Part shown: positions 41,377 through 50,676 of the stretch, one piece after another
How positions within the stretch are numbered: position 1 is the stretch's first letter
Layout of the letters: each line of letters opens with the position of its first letter
DNA from: an uncultured Eubacteriales bacterium
GTDB taxonomy: Bacteria; Bacillota; Clostridia; Christensenellales; CAG-138
Direction: 5' to 3'
Length of the DNA: 64,000 nt
Assembly: GCA_900545265.1 (NCBI GenBank)
Contig: UQYI01000015.1
Coordinates: 1 to 64,000 of the forward strand
Translations under genes and position numbers: made by a program
The notes under the pieces: model-generated
Seen by the model: the letters and a program-made list of their open reading frames with translations, nothing else
Database searches by the model: none
Told to the model about the DNA's origin: nothing

Positions 41377-41784
41377 ATGAATCGTACTTTAGCACGGGAA
41401 GTAGCCATGAAAATACTCTTCGCACGGTCTTTGGGGGGCGAAGACACCTGGGAAGAGGTGCTGGAACAGTCTCAGGCCAGGGACGAGCTTTCCGATGAGG
41501 ACAAGACCTTCCTGGAAAACGAAGTGTTCGGCGTGGAGCGTCACCGGGAGGAACTGGATGGGCTCATCGACGGATATGCCAAGGGCTGGAACCTGAACCG
41601 GCTGGCCAAGGTGGATCTGACACTCTTACGCATGGGGCTGTTTGAACTGCTGTATCTGCCGGAAGTGCCCGTAGGCGCCGCCATCAACGAAGCCGTGGAG
41701 TTGAGTAAGCGATATGGCGAGGATAAATCTTACAGCTTTATCAACGGTATATTGGGCACCGCTGCCAGGGAGCTGCGTAAGTAA
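41377..41784 (+). CDS. nusB: Transcription antitermination factor NusB
   Basis: 135 aa, all helical. ARELVAMKILFA-like start (LAREVAMKILFARSLGG) and VPVGAAINEAVELSKRYGEDKSYSFINGILG are diagnostic. NusB with NusE binds boxA for rRNA antitermination. AAGGAG precedes the ATG. It overlaps the next gene by one base. Confidence 0.96.
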   Translation: MNRTLAREVAMKILFARSLGGEDTWEEVLEQSQARDELSDEDKTFLENEVFGVERHREELDGLIDGYAKGWNLNRLAKVDLTLLRMGLFELLYLPEVPVGAAINEAVELSKRYGEDKSYSFINGILGTAARELRK

Positions 41785-42737
41785 TGCGCACCGCCGTAGG
41801 CATCGATACCAGCTGCTATACCACCTCCGCCGCCTGCTTTGGAGGAGGAGAGCCTCTCTTTGATGGCCGCCGACTGCTCCCGGTGGAGCAGGGCTGCCGG
41901 GGACTGAGACAGTCCGAGGGGCTCTTTTTGCATGTCCGTCAGCTGCCGCCTGTTCTGGAAGAAATGTTTGCCGCCGTGCCCGGAAGCCGGGTAGAGGCTG
42001 TGGGAGTGAGTATGTCCCCCGTACAGGGAGAGGATTCTTACATGCCTGTCTTTCTGGCGGGAGCGGGGCAGGCTCGCACTCTGGCAGCGGCGCTGGGAGT
42101 GCCGTTGATCCCACTGGATCACCAGAGCGGGCATATCCGGGCGGCGTTGATCGGTAATGAGGAACTGTTTGCGGCAGAAAGCTTCTATGCCCTGCATATT
42201 TCCGGCGGCACTTCGGATCTGTTGCTGGTAAAGCCTCATAAAGAGCGGAATTATGAGATCACCCTGCTGGGAAGATCTGAAGATCTTCACGCCGGGCAAA
42301 TGGTGGATCGGGTAGGGGTAGCCTTGGGCTGCGGCTTTCCCAGCGGGCCTCATCTGGAGGCTATGGCCCGGCAGGCAGTGAAAAAAGATATTCGCATTCC
42401 TTCTTCCGTCAGGGGGATCCACTGCTCTTTTTCCGGTGGAGAGAGCGCGGCTCAGCGGCTGCTGGCCGGAGGGGCGGAAAAGAACGAGATAGCCTATGGC
42501 GTATATGATCTGCTGGCCAGAACCCTGGGAAAGCTTTTTGCCAACGCATATCAAAGTCATGGGCAGCGGCCTGTTCTTTTGTGCGGAGGAGTGGCTTCCA
42601 GCCTGTTGCTGCGGGAGCTGTTGGCACAAAGGTGCTCCATGCCTCTGCACTTTGGCCAGAGCCGGTATTCGTCCGATAACGCTGTGGGTATTGCCGCCCT
42701 GGCCTGGGAGAGAAGGGAGGCCCTGGGGTGGAGCTGA
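41784..42737 (+). CDS. TsaD/Kae1 paralogue (peptidase M22-like ASKHA protein)
   Basis: 317 aa. It keeps the ASKHA fold landmarks: VGIDTSCYTTS at the N-terminus, a metal motif His113-x3-His117 (DHQSGH), CSFSGGESAA, LLCGGVASSLLLREL and SSDNAVGIAALAW. It departs from true TsaD where DETA would be (YTTS) and where SGGHT would be (SGGTS). GQMVDRVGVALGCGFPSGP replaces the usual GEAFDK segment. This divergent copy is typically found between nusB and xseA in Clostridia. It may not make tRNA t6A. Its stop overlaps xseA by 10 nt. Confidence 0.85.
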   Translation: MRTAVGIDTSCYTTSAACFGGGEPLFDGRRLLPVEQGCRGLRQSEGLFLHVRQLPPVLEEMFAAVPGSRVEAVGVSMSPVQGEDSYMPVFLAGAGQARTLAAALGVPLIPLDHQSGHIRAALIGNEELFAAESFYALHISGGTSDLLLVKPHKERNYEITLLGRSEDLHAGQMVDRVGVALGCGFPSGPHLEAMARQAVKKDIRIPSSVRGIHCSFSGGESAAQRLLAGGAEKNEIAYGVYDLLARTLGKLFANAYQSHGQRPVLLCGGVASSLLLRELLAQRCSMPLHFGQSRYSSDNAVGIAALAWERREALGWS

Positions 42738-43954
42738 AACCCGTATTTTCCGTTTGGGAACTGAATACTTATGTATCCCTGATGCTTTCGGGAGATGAAA
42801 ACATGCAGGATGTAACGGTGAACGGAGAGATCAGTGGCTTTAAGCGCCATATCTCCGGCCATCTGTATTTTACACTGAAGGACGACAGAGCCGCCGTCCG
42901 CTGTGTTATGTTCAAACCCAATGCCCTGCGGCTGACCTTTTTCCCAAAAGACGGGATGCAAGTGCAGCTTCACGGAAGCGCAGGGCTGTATGAGCGGGAT
43001 GGCAGCTTTCAGCTTAATGTCCGTTCCATGGAAAAGACCGGGGACGGGCAGCTTTTTGCCAGGTTTATGGCCTATAAACAGGAATTGGAGGCTTTGGGAT
43101 GGCTGGATCCGTCAATTAAAAAGCCCATTCCGAAGCTGCCCCGGTGTATAGGGGTAGTGACCAGTAAGACCGGCGCCGCCATAGAAGATATTCGAAACGT
43201 TACCGCCCGGCGGTTTCCTTCCATGCCGCTTATCTTATACCCTGCTTCCGTACAGGGAGAGCGGGCGGCCAAAGAGATTGCTGCCGCTATACGAAAAGCC
43301 GATGCGGAACACAGATGCGATGTGCTCATAGTGGGGAGGGGAGGAGGCTCCATGGAGGATCTGTGGTGCTTCAATGAACCGGAGGTGGCGCAGGCCATTC
43401 ACGAATGTTCTCTGCCGGTGATCTCGGCAGTGGGACATGAAATAGATTTTTCCATTGCGGATTTTGTGGCGGATCTGCGGGCGCCTACACCTTCTGCCGC
43501 TGCAGAACTGGCGGTACCGGAGCAGCGGGAGATGCAGGCTCGGTTGGAAGAAGCTCTGGGGCGGCTTAGACGGGCTTTGGAAGCCGGCTGTGACCGAAAG
43601 CGCCATAGGCTGGAAGGACTGAAGGGACGGCCGGGGATGCTCCGTCTGCCCATGCTCCTGGAGCAGCGGCGGCAGGAGCTGGATATGGATCGGGAAGCGC
43701 TGCTGCGGGAGCAGCAGCAGGCGGCCCTTATAAAAAGACATGGCCTGGAAGCCATGAAACTCCGTCTGGAAGGGGCGGCGCCCCAGCGGATACTGGAGCG
43801 GGGGTATGCCTGTGTGCTGGACGATAAAGGGAAGCTTGTATCCTCTGCCAAGCAGGTGCAGCCGGGACAGAACGTAAGCATTGACTGGGCGGACGGAAGA
43901 GCTTCCGCCTGCATTACCGGAAAGGAGAATACCCATGGCGGCCAAAAGCTTTGA
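42728..43954 (+). CDS. xseA: Exodeoxyribonuclease VII large subunit
   Basis: 408 aa from GTG 42728 (GGGAGG upstream). N-terminal OB fold (VNGEISGFKRHISGHLYFTLKDD), then the catalytic part with GVVTSKTGAAIEDI and GRGGGSMEDLWCFNEP, and a C-terminal coiled region. It cuts single-stranded DNA to acid-soluble pieces with XseB. Overlaps xseB by 20 nt. Confidence 0.96.
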   Translation: MELKPVFSVWELNTYVSLMLSGDENMQDVTVNGEISGFKRHISGHLYFTLKDDRAAVRCVMFKPNALRLTFFPKDGMQVQLHGSAGLYERDGSFQLNVRSMEKTGDGQLFARFMAYKQELEALGWLDPSIKKPIPKLPRCIGVVTSKTGAAIEDIRNVTARRFPSMPLILYPASVQGERAAKEIAAAIRKADAEHRCDVLIVGRGGGSMEDLWCFNEPEVAQAIHECSLPVISAVGHEIDFSIADFVADLRAPTPSAAAELAVPEQREMQARLEEALGRLRRALEAGCDRKRHRLEGLKGRPGMLRLPMLLEQRRQELDMDREALLREQQQAALIKRHGLEAMKLRLEGAAPQRILERGYACVLDDKGKLVSSAKQVQPGQNVSIDWADGRASACITGKENTHGGQKL

Positions 43955-44123
43955 AGATAAAATGAAGGAACTGGAAGGGCTCATCGAAAAACTGGAAAGC
44001 GGCGCTGTACCTCTTAAGGAGATGGTGAGCCTGTATGACAAGGGCATGAACCTGTATGCGCAATGCGACAGGGAGCTTAAAGACTTTGAGGAGCGGCTGA
44101 AGAAGCTGGAGCAGGAAGCATGA
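43935..44123 (+). CDS. xseB: Exodeoxyribonuclease VII small subunit
   Basis: 62 aa from ATG 43935 with AAAGGAG upstream. FEDKMKELEGLIEKLESGAVPL is the family core. Small helical subunit of exonuclease VII. Its stop overlaps the ispA start. Confidence 0.95.
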   Translation: MAAKSFEDKMKELEGLIEKLESGAVPLKEMVSLYDKGMNLYAQCDRELKDFEERLKKLEQEA

Positions 44124-44926
44124 TGAATCGGTATCTGGAATCCATCGAAACCGCCTTGCGTCAGTATGTGCAGCAGCAGCCCCTGGCGCCGCTGCTGCGG
44201 GAAAGCATGGCATACAGCCTTCTTTCCGGGGGGAAGCGGGTGCGGCCCTGCCTGTGTCTGGCGGTATGCGAGACTCTGGGCGGAAGCGTGCAGGAGGCTT
44301 TGTCTCTGGCCTGCGCATTGGAGATGGTGCATACCTATTCTCTAATACATGATGACCTTCCTGCCATGGATAACGACACCATGCGTCGGGGGAAGCCTGC
44401 CAATCATATCCGTTTTGGTGAGGGCAACGGCATTTTGGCTGGGGATGGTCTTCTGACCCTGGCCGGCTGTCTGCTGCTGGAATATGAAGGGGATAAGCGG
44501 GCTGCCCGGGAGATATTCCGAGGAGCCATGGATATGGCCAGCGGCCAGAGTCTGGATCTGAATGTGACGGCAGAGGATCTGCCTGCACTGCACCGTCTCC
44601 ACGAATATAAAACGGGAGCGTTGTTCCGCGCCGCCGTGCTGTCAGGGGCTCGCTGCGCCGGGGAAAAAGAAGAAGAGCTGCCCCGCTGGGAAAGCTTTGC
44701 CCGAAATGTGGGGCTGCTGTTTCAGATCACGGACGATCTGCTGGATGAAGAAAAGGATATCCGGGATCATAAACTCACCTATGTGACTCTGCTGGGCCGA
44801 AGAAAGGCAGAGGAAGAGGCTTTTGCCTATGCCCGGGAAGCCCTTGCCTGTCTGGAGGGATATGACAACCCGGGTGCAGACTATTTGCGGGAATTGACCT
44901 GCGCCATGGTGAACAGAGAGAAATGA
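44120..44926 (+). CDS. ispA: Polyprenyl (geranyl/farnesyl) diphosphate synthase
   Basis: 268 aa. First Asp-rich motif HDDLPAMDND and second DDLLDEEKD; GGKRVRP near residue 37 binds the diphosphate. It condenses IPP with allylic diphosphates in the cytosol. Residues before the first motif suggest a short-chain (C15) product. Directly followed by dxs with four-base overlap, so isoprenoid genes are coupled. Confidence 0.94.
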   Translation: MMNRYLESIETALRQYVQQQPLAPLLRESMAYSLLSGGKRVRPCLCLAVCETLGGSVQEALSLACALEMVHTYSLIHDDLPAMDNDTMRRGKPANHIRFGEGNGILAGDGLLTLAGCLLLEYEGDKRAAREIFRGAMDMASGQSLDLNVTAEDLPALHRLHEYKTGALFRAAVLSGARCAGEKEEELPRWESFARNVGLLFQITDDLLDEEKDIRDHKLTYVTLLGRRKAEEEAFAYAREALACLEGYDNPGADYLRELTCAMVNREK

Positions 44927-46755
44927 TCTATCGTATCCTGCCGCATATCCAATCCATAGAAGACCTGTGGGCCCTGCCGGAAAAAGAACTGGACCGGCTT
45001 TGTTTTGAACTGCGGGAGTTCATGGTGGAGACCGTTTCCAAAACCGGCGGGCATCTGGCCTCCAGCCTGGGTGCCGTGGAGCTCATCGTAGCCATGCACA
45101 GGGTCTATCGGAGCCCCCGGGATAAGCTGGTCTTTGACGTGGGGCATCAGGCCTATGCCCATAAGATTCTTACAGGCCGCAGGGAGGCTTTTGGTACATC
45201 CCTGCGTCAGGCTGGAGGGATCTCCGGCTTCCCCAAGCGGGAGGAAAGTATTCACGACAGCTTCAATACCGGTCATGCCAGTACCTCCGTTTCCGCCGCC
45301 CTGGGAATGCTCCGGGGCATGGCTCTTAACGGAGAAACGGGCTGTGCCGCCGCTCTCATTGGGGATGGGGCGCTTACAGGGGGGCTGGCCTATGAAGCGC
45401 TGGACGATGCCGGAGACAGCAAACTGCCGCTGGTAGTGATTCTGAATGATAATGAAATGTCCATTGCTCCCAATGTGGGAGCAATGAGCCGGAACCTGAG
45501 CATGCTTCGCTCCAGCCGGGGCTATAACCGGGTAAAGCGTTTTGTGGTAAAGGCGCTGGACACGGGCCCGCTGGGCAGATTTTTTTCCAGGCGGCTGGAA
45601 AGCTTTAAAAACCGCATCAAGCGGTTTGTCCTGACCAACACATTTTTTGAAGAGATGGGATTTACCTATCTGGGGCCTATTGACGGACATAATGTGCATG
45701 CCCTTATTCGCCTGCTGGATGAAGCAAAAGCGCTGAAAAAGCCTGTGTTGGTTCATGCCATTACGCAGAAAGGGCGGGGATACGCCTTTTCTGAAGAGGA
45801 TCCGGAAAAGTTCCATGGTATTTCTCCCTTTCAGGTCAGCACCGGTGAGGTACCTGCCGCCCGAAAGCTCAGCTGTTCGGGGGTCTTTGGGCAGGCCATG
45901 CTGGAGCTGGGCGGACAGGATCCGAAGATAGTTGCCGTTACGGCCGCCATGCCGGCGGGAACGGGACTCAAGCCCTTTGCCAAAGCGTACCCGCAGCGGT
46001 TCTTTGATGTGGGCATTGCCGAAGAACATGCGGTGACCATGGCGGCAGGCATGGCCTGCCAGGGCATGAAGCCTGTGGTGGCTTTGTATTCCTCCTTTCT
46101 GCAAAGGAGCGTAGACACCATCCTTCACGATGTATGCCTGCAGAAGCTCCCGGTAGTGCTGGCTGTAGACCGGGCGGGGCTGGTAGGAGAGGACGGAGAG
46201 ACGCATCAGGGTCTTTTTGACCCGGCTTTCCTATGCCCCATGCCCCATATGAGCGTGTATGCACCGGCTACTCTCAGCGAAATTCCTGCCATGCTGAAAA
46301 TGGCTTTGCAGCGGGGAGAACCGGCAGCCCTACGCTATAACCGGGGCACGCTGCCCCAGGGGGATCCGGTCAGCGACCTGGAGTACGGAAAGTGGAAGAT
46401 ACTCAGGGCGCCTGCGGCAGTTACCGCGATCGCCGCCGGGGTCATGGTGCCTTTGTGCCGCAGAGCGCTGGAAGGGTTGGGATGCGGGCTGGTTCAGGCT
46501 CGGTTCTATAAGCCGCTGGACGAAGAAATGCTTCGCCTGCTGGATACACCCGGGCGGCAATTACTGGTGGTGGAAGAGAATGCCCCGGCATTGGGACCGG
46601 CTGTGGCCGCTTTTTGCAGGGAGGCCCAGGTGACCCTGCTCAACACGGGGGATGCCGCCGTGCCCCAGGGCACTGTGGAAGAACAGCGCCGCTGGTGCGG
46701 ACTGGATAAAGATGCTGTCCGCACGGTTGCGGAGGCTTTAAGCCGGAAAGGATAA
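44923..46755 (+). CDS. dxs: 1-deoxy-D-xylulose-5-phosphate synthase
   Basis: 610 aa. Thiamine-diphosphate enzyme with GDGALTGGLAYEALDDAG (Mg/TPP loop) and DVGIAEEHAVTMAAGMA (catalytic Glu), plus FDVGHQAYAHKILTGR near the N-terminus. First step of the non-mevalonate isoprenoid pathway, from pyruvate and glyceraldehyde-3-P. Also supplies thiamine and pyridoxal precursors. Confidence 0.97.
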   Translation: MIYRILPHIQSIEDLWALPEKELDRLCFELREFMVETVSKTGGHLASSLGAVELIVAMHRVYRSPRDKLVFDVGHQAYAHKILTGRREAFGTSLRQAGGISGFPKREESIHDSFNTGHASTSVSAALGMLRGMALNGETGCAAALIGDGALTGGLAYEALDDAGDSKLPLVVILNDNEMSIAPNVGAMSRNLSMLRSSRGYNRVKRFVVKALDTGPLGRFFSRRLESFKNRIKRFVLTNTFFEEMGFTYLGPIDGHNVHALIRLLDEAKALKKPVLVHAITQKGRGYAFSEEDPEKFHGISPFQVSTGEVPAARKLSCSGVFGQAMLELGGQDPKIVAVTAAMPAGTGLKPFAKAYPQRFFDVGIAEEHAVTMAAGMACQGMKPVVALYSSFLQRSVDTILHDVCLQKLPVVLAVDRAGLVGEDGETHQGLFDPAFLCPMPHMSVYAPATLSEIPAMLKMALQRGEPAALRYNRGTLPQGDPVSDLEYGKWKILRAPAAVTAIAAGVMVPLCRRALEGLGCGLVQARFYKPLDEEMLRLLDTPGRQLLVVEENAPALGPAVAAFCREAQVTLLNTGDAAVPQGTVEEQRRWCGLDKDAVRTVAEALSRKG

Positions 46756-46759
46756 ACCA

Positions 46760-47581
46760 ATGGAAAAGATCCGTCTGGATATGCGTATGGTGGAGCTGGG
46801 TCTGGCCCCCTCCCGGGAAAAGGCGCGGGCCATGATACTGGCCGGGGAGGTACGTGTAAACGGGGTGCCTGCCCGGAAGGCAGGAGAGGAGATCCGCCCG
46901 GAGGCGGCGGTAGAAGTGCTTTCGGATCCAGTACCCTTTGTGAGCCGGGGCGGATTGAAGCTTCAGAAGGCGGTGCAGGTCTTTTCCATCGATCTGAAGG
47001 ATAAGGACTGCCTGGATGTGGGTGCTTCCACCGGAGGCTTTACGGATTGCATGCTCCAACAGGGCGCCCGCCATGTGTGGGCCATGGATGTGGGCTACGG
47101 CCAGCTGGACTGGAAGCTCCGGCAGGATCCGCGGGTGACGGTCATGGAGCGCACCAATGCCCGGTATATGGAACCGGGGTGGTTCCCGGGGTTGTTTGAC
47201 TTTGCTTCCATTGATGTTTCCTTTATTTCCCTGAAACTGATCCTTCCGGCTCTGAAAGCCTGCCTGAAGGAAGGCGGGCAGGTGGCGGCTCTTATCAAAC
47301 CTCAGTTTGAAGCGGGCAAAGGAGAGGTAGGCAAGAACGGTGTGGTCAGGGAGGCGGCCCTGCATACTCAGATTTGTGCCATGATTATGCAATTCGCACA
47401 AGATATTGGGTTTTGGGTGCGTGATCTTTCCTTTTCACCCATTACGGGACCAAAGGGAAATATAGAATTCCTTTTGTATCTGGAAAATTCCGGGAATGAA
47501 AGCCTCACTACACTGGAAAGCTTTTCTCTTCTGGCGGCGCAGATCGTGGCACAGGCCCATGAATCCTGCATAAAAAGTTGA
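46760..47581 (+). CDS. tlyA: TlyA family rRNA (cytidine-2'-O)-methyltransferase
   Basis: 273 aa. N-terminal S4 RNA-binding domain (MRMVELGLAPSREKARAMILAGEVRVNG), then an FtsJ-like methyltransferase with LDVGASTGGFTDC as SAM loop and DVSFISL. TlyA methylates 16S/23S rRNA and sets capreomycin sensitivity in mycobacteria; hemolysin naming is historical. The dxs-tlyA-nadK-argR-recN order is common in Bacillota. Confidence 0.94.
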   Translation: MEKIRLDMRMVELGLAPSREKARAMILAGEVRVNGVPARKAGEEIRPEAAVEVLSDPVPFVSRGGLKLQKAVQVFSIDLKDKDCLDVGASTGGFTDCMLQQGARHVWAMDVGYGQLDWKLRQDPRVTVMERTNARYMEPGWFPGLFDFASIDVSFISLKLILPALKACLKEGGQVAALIKPQFEAGKGEVGKNGVVREAALHTQICAMIMQFAQDIGFWVRDLSFSPITGPKGNIEFLLYLENSGNESLTTLESFSLLAAQIVAQAHESCIKS

Positions 47582-47601
47582 AAATATATTTATAAATGCC
47601 T

Positions 47602-47630
47602 TGCGCTTTTCATCGGGCGCATGTATAATA
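47602..47630 (+). promoter_or_regulatory. Promoter upstream of nadK
   Basis: TTGCGC at 47602-47607, 17-bp spacer, TATAAT at 47625-47630. It lies in the 74-nt gap after tlyA and gives a short leader. Confidence 0.75.
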
Positions 47631-47655
47631 ACAACGGTATATTCATTCGGGTGCA

Positions 47656-48462
47656 TTGAGTGTGGAGTTATTTTTTACAGCGAACCCCCAGCGGGCGGAA
47701 TCTGGCCGGGCATGCCTGCGGCTAATGGACATGGCGCAGAGCATGGGCTTTTCCGTGCATCCGCTGAAGGAAGAAACGCTTTTGACAGCTGCAGAAGCGC
47801 CGGAAGGGATGCTTGTGGTGGTGGGGGGCGACGGTTCCCTGCTGCGGCAGGTTCCGGCGGCTCTGCGTACGGGGATGCCTCTGTGGGGCGTACACGGCGG
47901 CACGGTGGGTTTTTTAACGGAAAGCACCGAGGAGACTTTTGCAAAAGATCTGCAAAGCGTACAGACGGGAGCCTATACGCTGGAAGCCCGGCAGCTGCTC
48001 ATGTGCCGCTTTCCTTCGGAAACGGGGGAACCGCCCATGTATTGTCTGAACGATGCGCTGCTCTATAAACGCACTCTTTCCGGGGTAGCCCGCATCCATA
48101 TTCGTCTGGACGGAGAGGAAGCAGGGGTGGTTTCCGGGGATGGAGTCATCGTGTCCAGTCCTACGGGCAGTACGGCGTATTCCCTCTCCTGCGGCGGCCC
48201 GGTGCTCACCCGGAATACGGAAGCGCTGGTAGTCACGCCTGTGTGCCCTCACAATCTGCATATGCGGCCGGTAGTGGCTCCTTTCCGGAGCCATGTGGAG
48301 CTGTACAGCGATGATCCCTGTGTGGCTGTGGCTGATGGCAGCCGTTTGGCCCCCATGGATCCGGGCAGCGTGCTGGAGATATCCGGATCGGAACGATCCA
48401 TATCCTTTATCCGCTTTGGACGCAGCAACCTGTTCAGCCGTATTCACGAGCGGCTGACTTAA
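47656..48462 (+). CDS. nadK: NAD kinase
   Basis: 268 aa counted from TTG 47656; GTG 47662 is an alternative, and neither has a clear Shine-Dalgarno. GGDGSLLRQV is the family phosphate-binding motif, with GTVGFLTE, the NDALLYK region and SPTGSTAYSLSCGGPVL. It phosphorylates NAD to NADP. The gene sits between tlyA and argR. Confidence 0.95.
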   Translation: MSVELFFTANPQRAESGRACLRLMDMAQSMGFSVHPLKEETLLTAAEAPEGMLVVVGGDGSLLRQVPAALRTGMPLWGVHGGTVGFLTESTEETFAKDLQSVQTGAYTLEARQLLMCRFPSETGEPPMYCLNDALLYKRTLSGVARIHIRLDGEEAGVVSGDGVIVSSPTGSTAYSLSCGGPVLTRNTEALVVTPVCPHNLHMRPVVAPFRSHVELYSDDPCVAVADGSRLAPMDPGSVLEISGSERSISFIRFGRSNLFSRIHERLT

Positions 48463-48491
48463 CCAAATAAAGAGAGTATGAGGCTTTATCT

Positions 48492-48941
48492 ATGAAAACA
48501 AAACGACACGCAATGATCATCAAAATCATTACCTCCCGGGACGTGGAAACACAGGAGGAACTGGCGCGCCTGCTGGGGGAGCAGGGCTTTCAGGTAACGC
48601 AGGCTACGGTATCCAGGGATATCAAGGAACTGCGGCTGATCAAGGTGCTCACCCCCGAGGGCAATTATAAGTACGCTACCGTGGAGAAGGCTGAAAGCGA
48701 TCTGCAGGAGCGCTTTATCCGTCTGTTTTCCAACTGCGTGGTATCCATCACCAATGCCGGGAACCTGATCGTTATCAAGACCATTGCGGGGAGCGCTTCC
48801 GTTGCGGGAGAGGCCATTGATTCGCTGAAGTGGCCGGAGATCGCCGGGTCTATCGCCGGAGACAACACCATTTTTGTGGCTGTCAGAGAAGGCAATAATA
48901 TCACCGAGATCATCAAACGGTTCCAGAAGATGATGAAGTAA
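48492..48941 (+). CDS. argR: Arginine repressor ArgR
   Basis: 149 aa. N-terminal winged helix (ITSRDVETQEELARLLGEQGF, TQATVSRDIKELRLIKV) and C-terminal hexamer/arginine-binding domain (ITNAGNLIVIKTIAGSA, SIAGDNTIFVAV). It represses arginine genes when arginine is high; none lie in this window. ATG 48492 has GAGG upstream. Confidence 0.96.
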   Translation: MKTKRHAMIIKIITSRDVETQEELARLLGEQGFQVTQATVSRDIKELRLIKVLTPEGNYKYATVEKAESDLQERFIRLFSNCVVSITNAGNLIVIKTIAGSASVAGEAIDSLKWPEIAGSIAGDNTIFVAVREGNNITEIIKRFQKMMK

Positions 48942-48957
48942 AGAGGCATTTATCGCT

Positions 48958-50628
48958 ATGCTGCAAAAGCTGGTAGTCACCAATATCGCCCTCATGGATG
49001 CTTTGACCATAAACTTCCATGAGGGTTTTTCTGCGCTTACAGGAGAGACGGGGGCGGGCAAATCCATCCTCATTGAGGCCGTAGGCTTTGTGCTGGGGGA
49101 ACGAGCCAGCCGGGAAAGCATCCGCACCGGAGAGCAGAAAGCCTCTGCCGAAGGCTGGTTCCGGATAAAGGAGGGCAGCCCCGCCGCCGCATTCCTTAAG
49201 GAACGGGAACTGTATGAGGGAGAGGAGACCGTTCTCTACCGGGAGCTGAACCAGTCCGGACGGAACGTGTGTCGAATCAATGGTACCCTTGTTACAGCCG
49301 GGGAAATGAAAAAGCTGGGAGAGCTGCTGGTAGATATGCACGGCCAGCATGCACACCAGTCTTTGCTGGATGCGGATACGCATCTGGGGCTGTTGGATGC
49401 TTTTGCCGGGGATGCGGAGCAGCTGCAAAGCATGCGCAGCCAGCGGGAGACCGCTCTTGCCGCCCGTGAAAAACGGCAGAAGATTCAACGCGCCATGGGA
49501 GAACGGGCCCGGCGGCTGGGAGTCATTGACTATGAGCTTAAAGAGATCAACGGAGCAGCCCTGACGGACGGGGAGGAGGAAGCACTCTTTCAGCAGCGCA
49601 GGAAATTGCAGAATTTTGCTCAGGTGCAGGAGAATCTGCAGGGGGCCTATGACGCTCTGTACGGCGAGAGCGGCGCTCTGGGCAGTGTCAGCGAAGCCAG
49701 CCGGTGTCTGAACGCACTGAAGGAATACGGGGCGGAATATGAAGCCTCTGCCCAGCAGACGGAAGGCGCTTATTATGCCTTGGAAGATGTATCCTATACC
49801 CTTCGGGATGCCTTGCGGGAGTTGGCTTATGATCCCGGTGCATTGGAAGAGATAGAAGGGCGCCTGTTCCTGATAGAAGAACTCAAGCGTAAATATGGCG
49901 TTTCCATTGCGGAGATCCTTCGCTACAGGGACGGCCTGGAAAAAGAAAAACAGGCGCTGCTGGGGGGCGAAGAGACTCTTGCTGAACTGGAAAAGCAGGA
50001 GAAAGAGGCTGTGGATGCCTTCCGAAGGGAAGCATTGGCTCTGTCTGCCTTCCGAAGGGAAGCGGCGCAGCGGCTGAAAACCGTTATTGAGAAAAACCTG
50101 CAGGATATGGGCATGGCGCATGCCTCCTTCACGGCAGGGTTTACTGCCGTGCCCTGTGAAGAACTGGGAGAGAACGGCGTGGACGCCATGGAATTTCTTT
50201 TCTCTGCCAACCGGGGAGAGGGAGAGAAGCCTTTGGTGAAGGTGGCTTCCGGCGGCGAGATATCCCGGATCATGCTGGCCTTTAAGGCGGCACTGCTGGA
50301 AGCGGATGCCATAGATACTCTGATCTTCGATGAGATCGATACGGGAATATCCGGTCTCATTGCGCACACCGTAGCCAAGAAGATGCGGCAGCTCAGCCGC
50401 AGCCATCAGGTGTTGTGTGTGACACATCTGGCTCAGATCGCCGCTTATGCCGACAGACAGTACTTCATCCATAAGGAAACTCTGGGGGACAAGACCGTGT
50501 CCCGGGCCAGAGAACTGACAGAGGAGGAGCGTCCAGCAGAACTGGCCCGGATCATGGGCAGCGTTCATGACGAGGCGGCACTGGAGCACGCCCGGGGCCT
50601 GCTGAAAACCGCCCGGGAAGAAGAATAA
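48958..50628 (+). CDS. recN: DNA repair protein RecN
   Basis: 556 aa. SMC-like ATPase: Walker A GETGAGKSILIEAV near residue 30, two coiled coils flanking the centre, and at the C-terminus VASGGEISRIMLAFKAAL (signature) and TLIFDEIDTGISG (Walker B). RecN helps bring ends together in double-strand break repair. A DNA repeat encoding FRREA-LALSAFRREAA sits in the second coil (near 50020-50060). Confidence 0.96.
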   Translation: MLQKLVVTNIALMDALTINFHEGFSALTGETGAGKSILIEAVGFVLGERASRESIRTGEQKASAEGWFRIKEGSPAAAFLKERELYEGEETVLYRELNQSGRNVCRINGTLVTAGEMKKLGELLVDMHGQHAHQSLLDADTHLGLLDAFAGDAEQLQSMRSQRETALAAREKRQKIQRAMGERARRLGVIDYELKEINGAALTDGEEEALFQQRRKLQNFAQVQENLQGAYDALYGESGALGSVSEASRCLNALKEYGAEYEASAQQTEGAYYALEDVSYTLRDALRELAYDPGALEEIEGRLFLIEELKRKYGVSIAEILRYRDGLEKEKQALLGGEETLAELEKQEKEAVDAFRREALALSAFRREAAQRLKTVIEKNLQDMGMAHASFTAGFTAVPCEELGENGVDAMEFLFSANRGEGEKPLVKVASGGEISRIMLAFKAALLEADAIDTLIFDEIDTGISGLIAHTVAKKMRQLSRSHQVLCVTHLAQIAAYADRQYFIHKETLGDKTVSRARELTEEERPAELARIMGSVHDEAALEHARGLLKTAREEE

Positions 50629-50641
50629 GACAACAAATAAT

Positions 50642-50665
50642 AAAAGGGCCCGAAGGCCCTTTTTT
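50642..50665 (+). terminator. Bidirectional terminator between recN and the lipoprotein gene
   Basis: AAAGGGCC-cgaa-GGCCCTTTTTT. T-runs appear on both strands, so it serves both converging transcripts. Confidence 0.93.
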
Positions 50666-50676
50666 AGCGGCAAATA

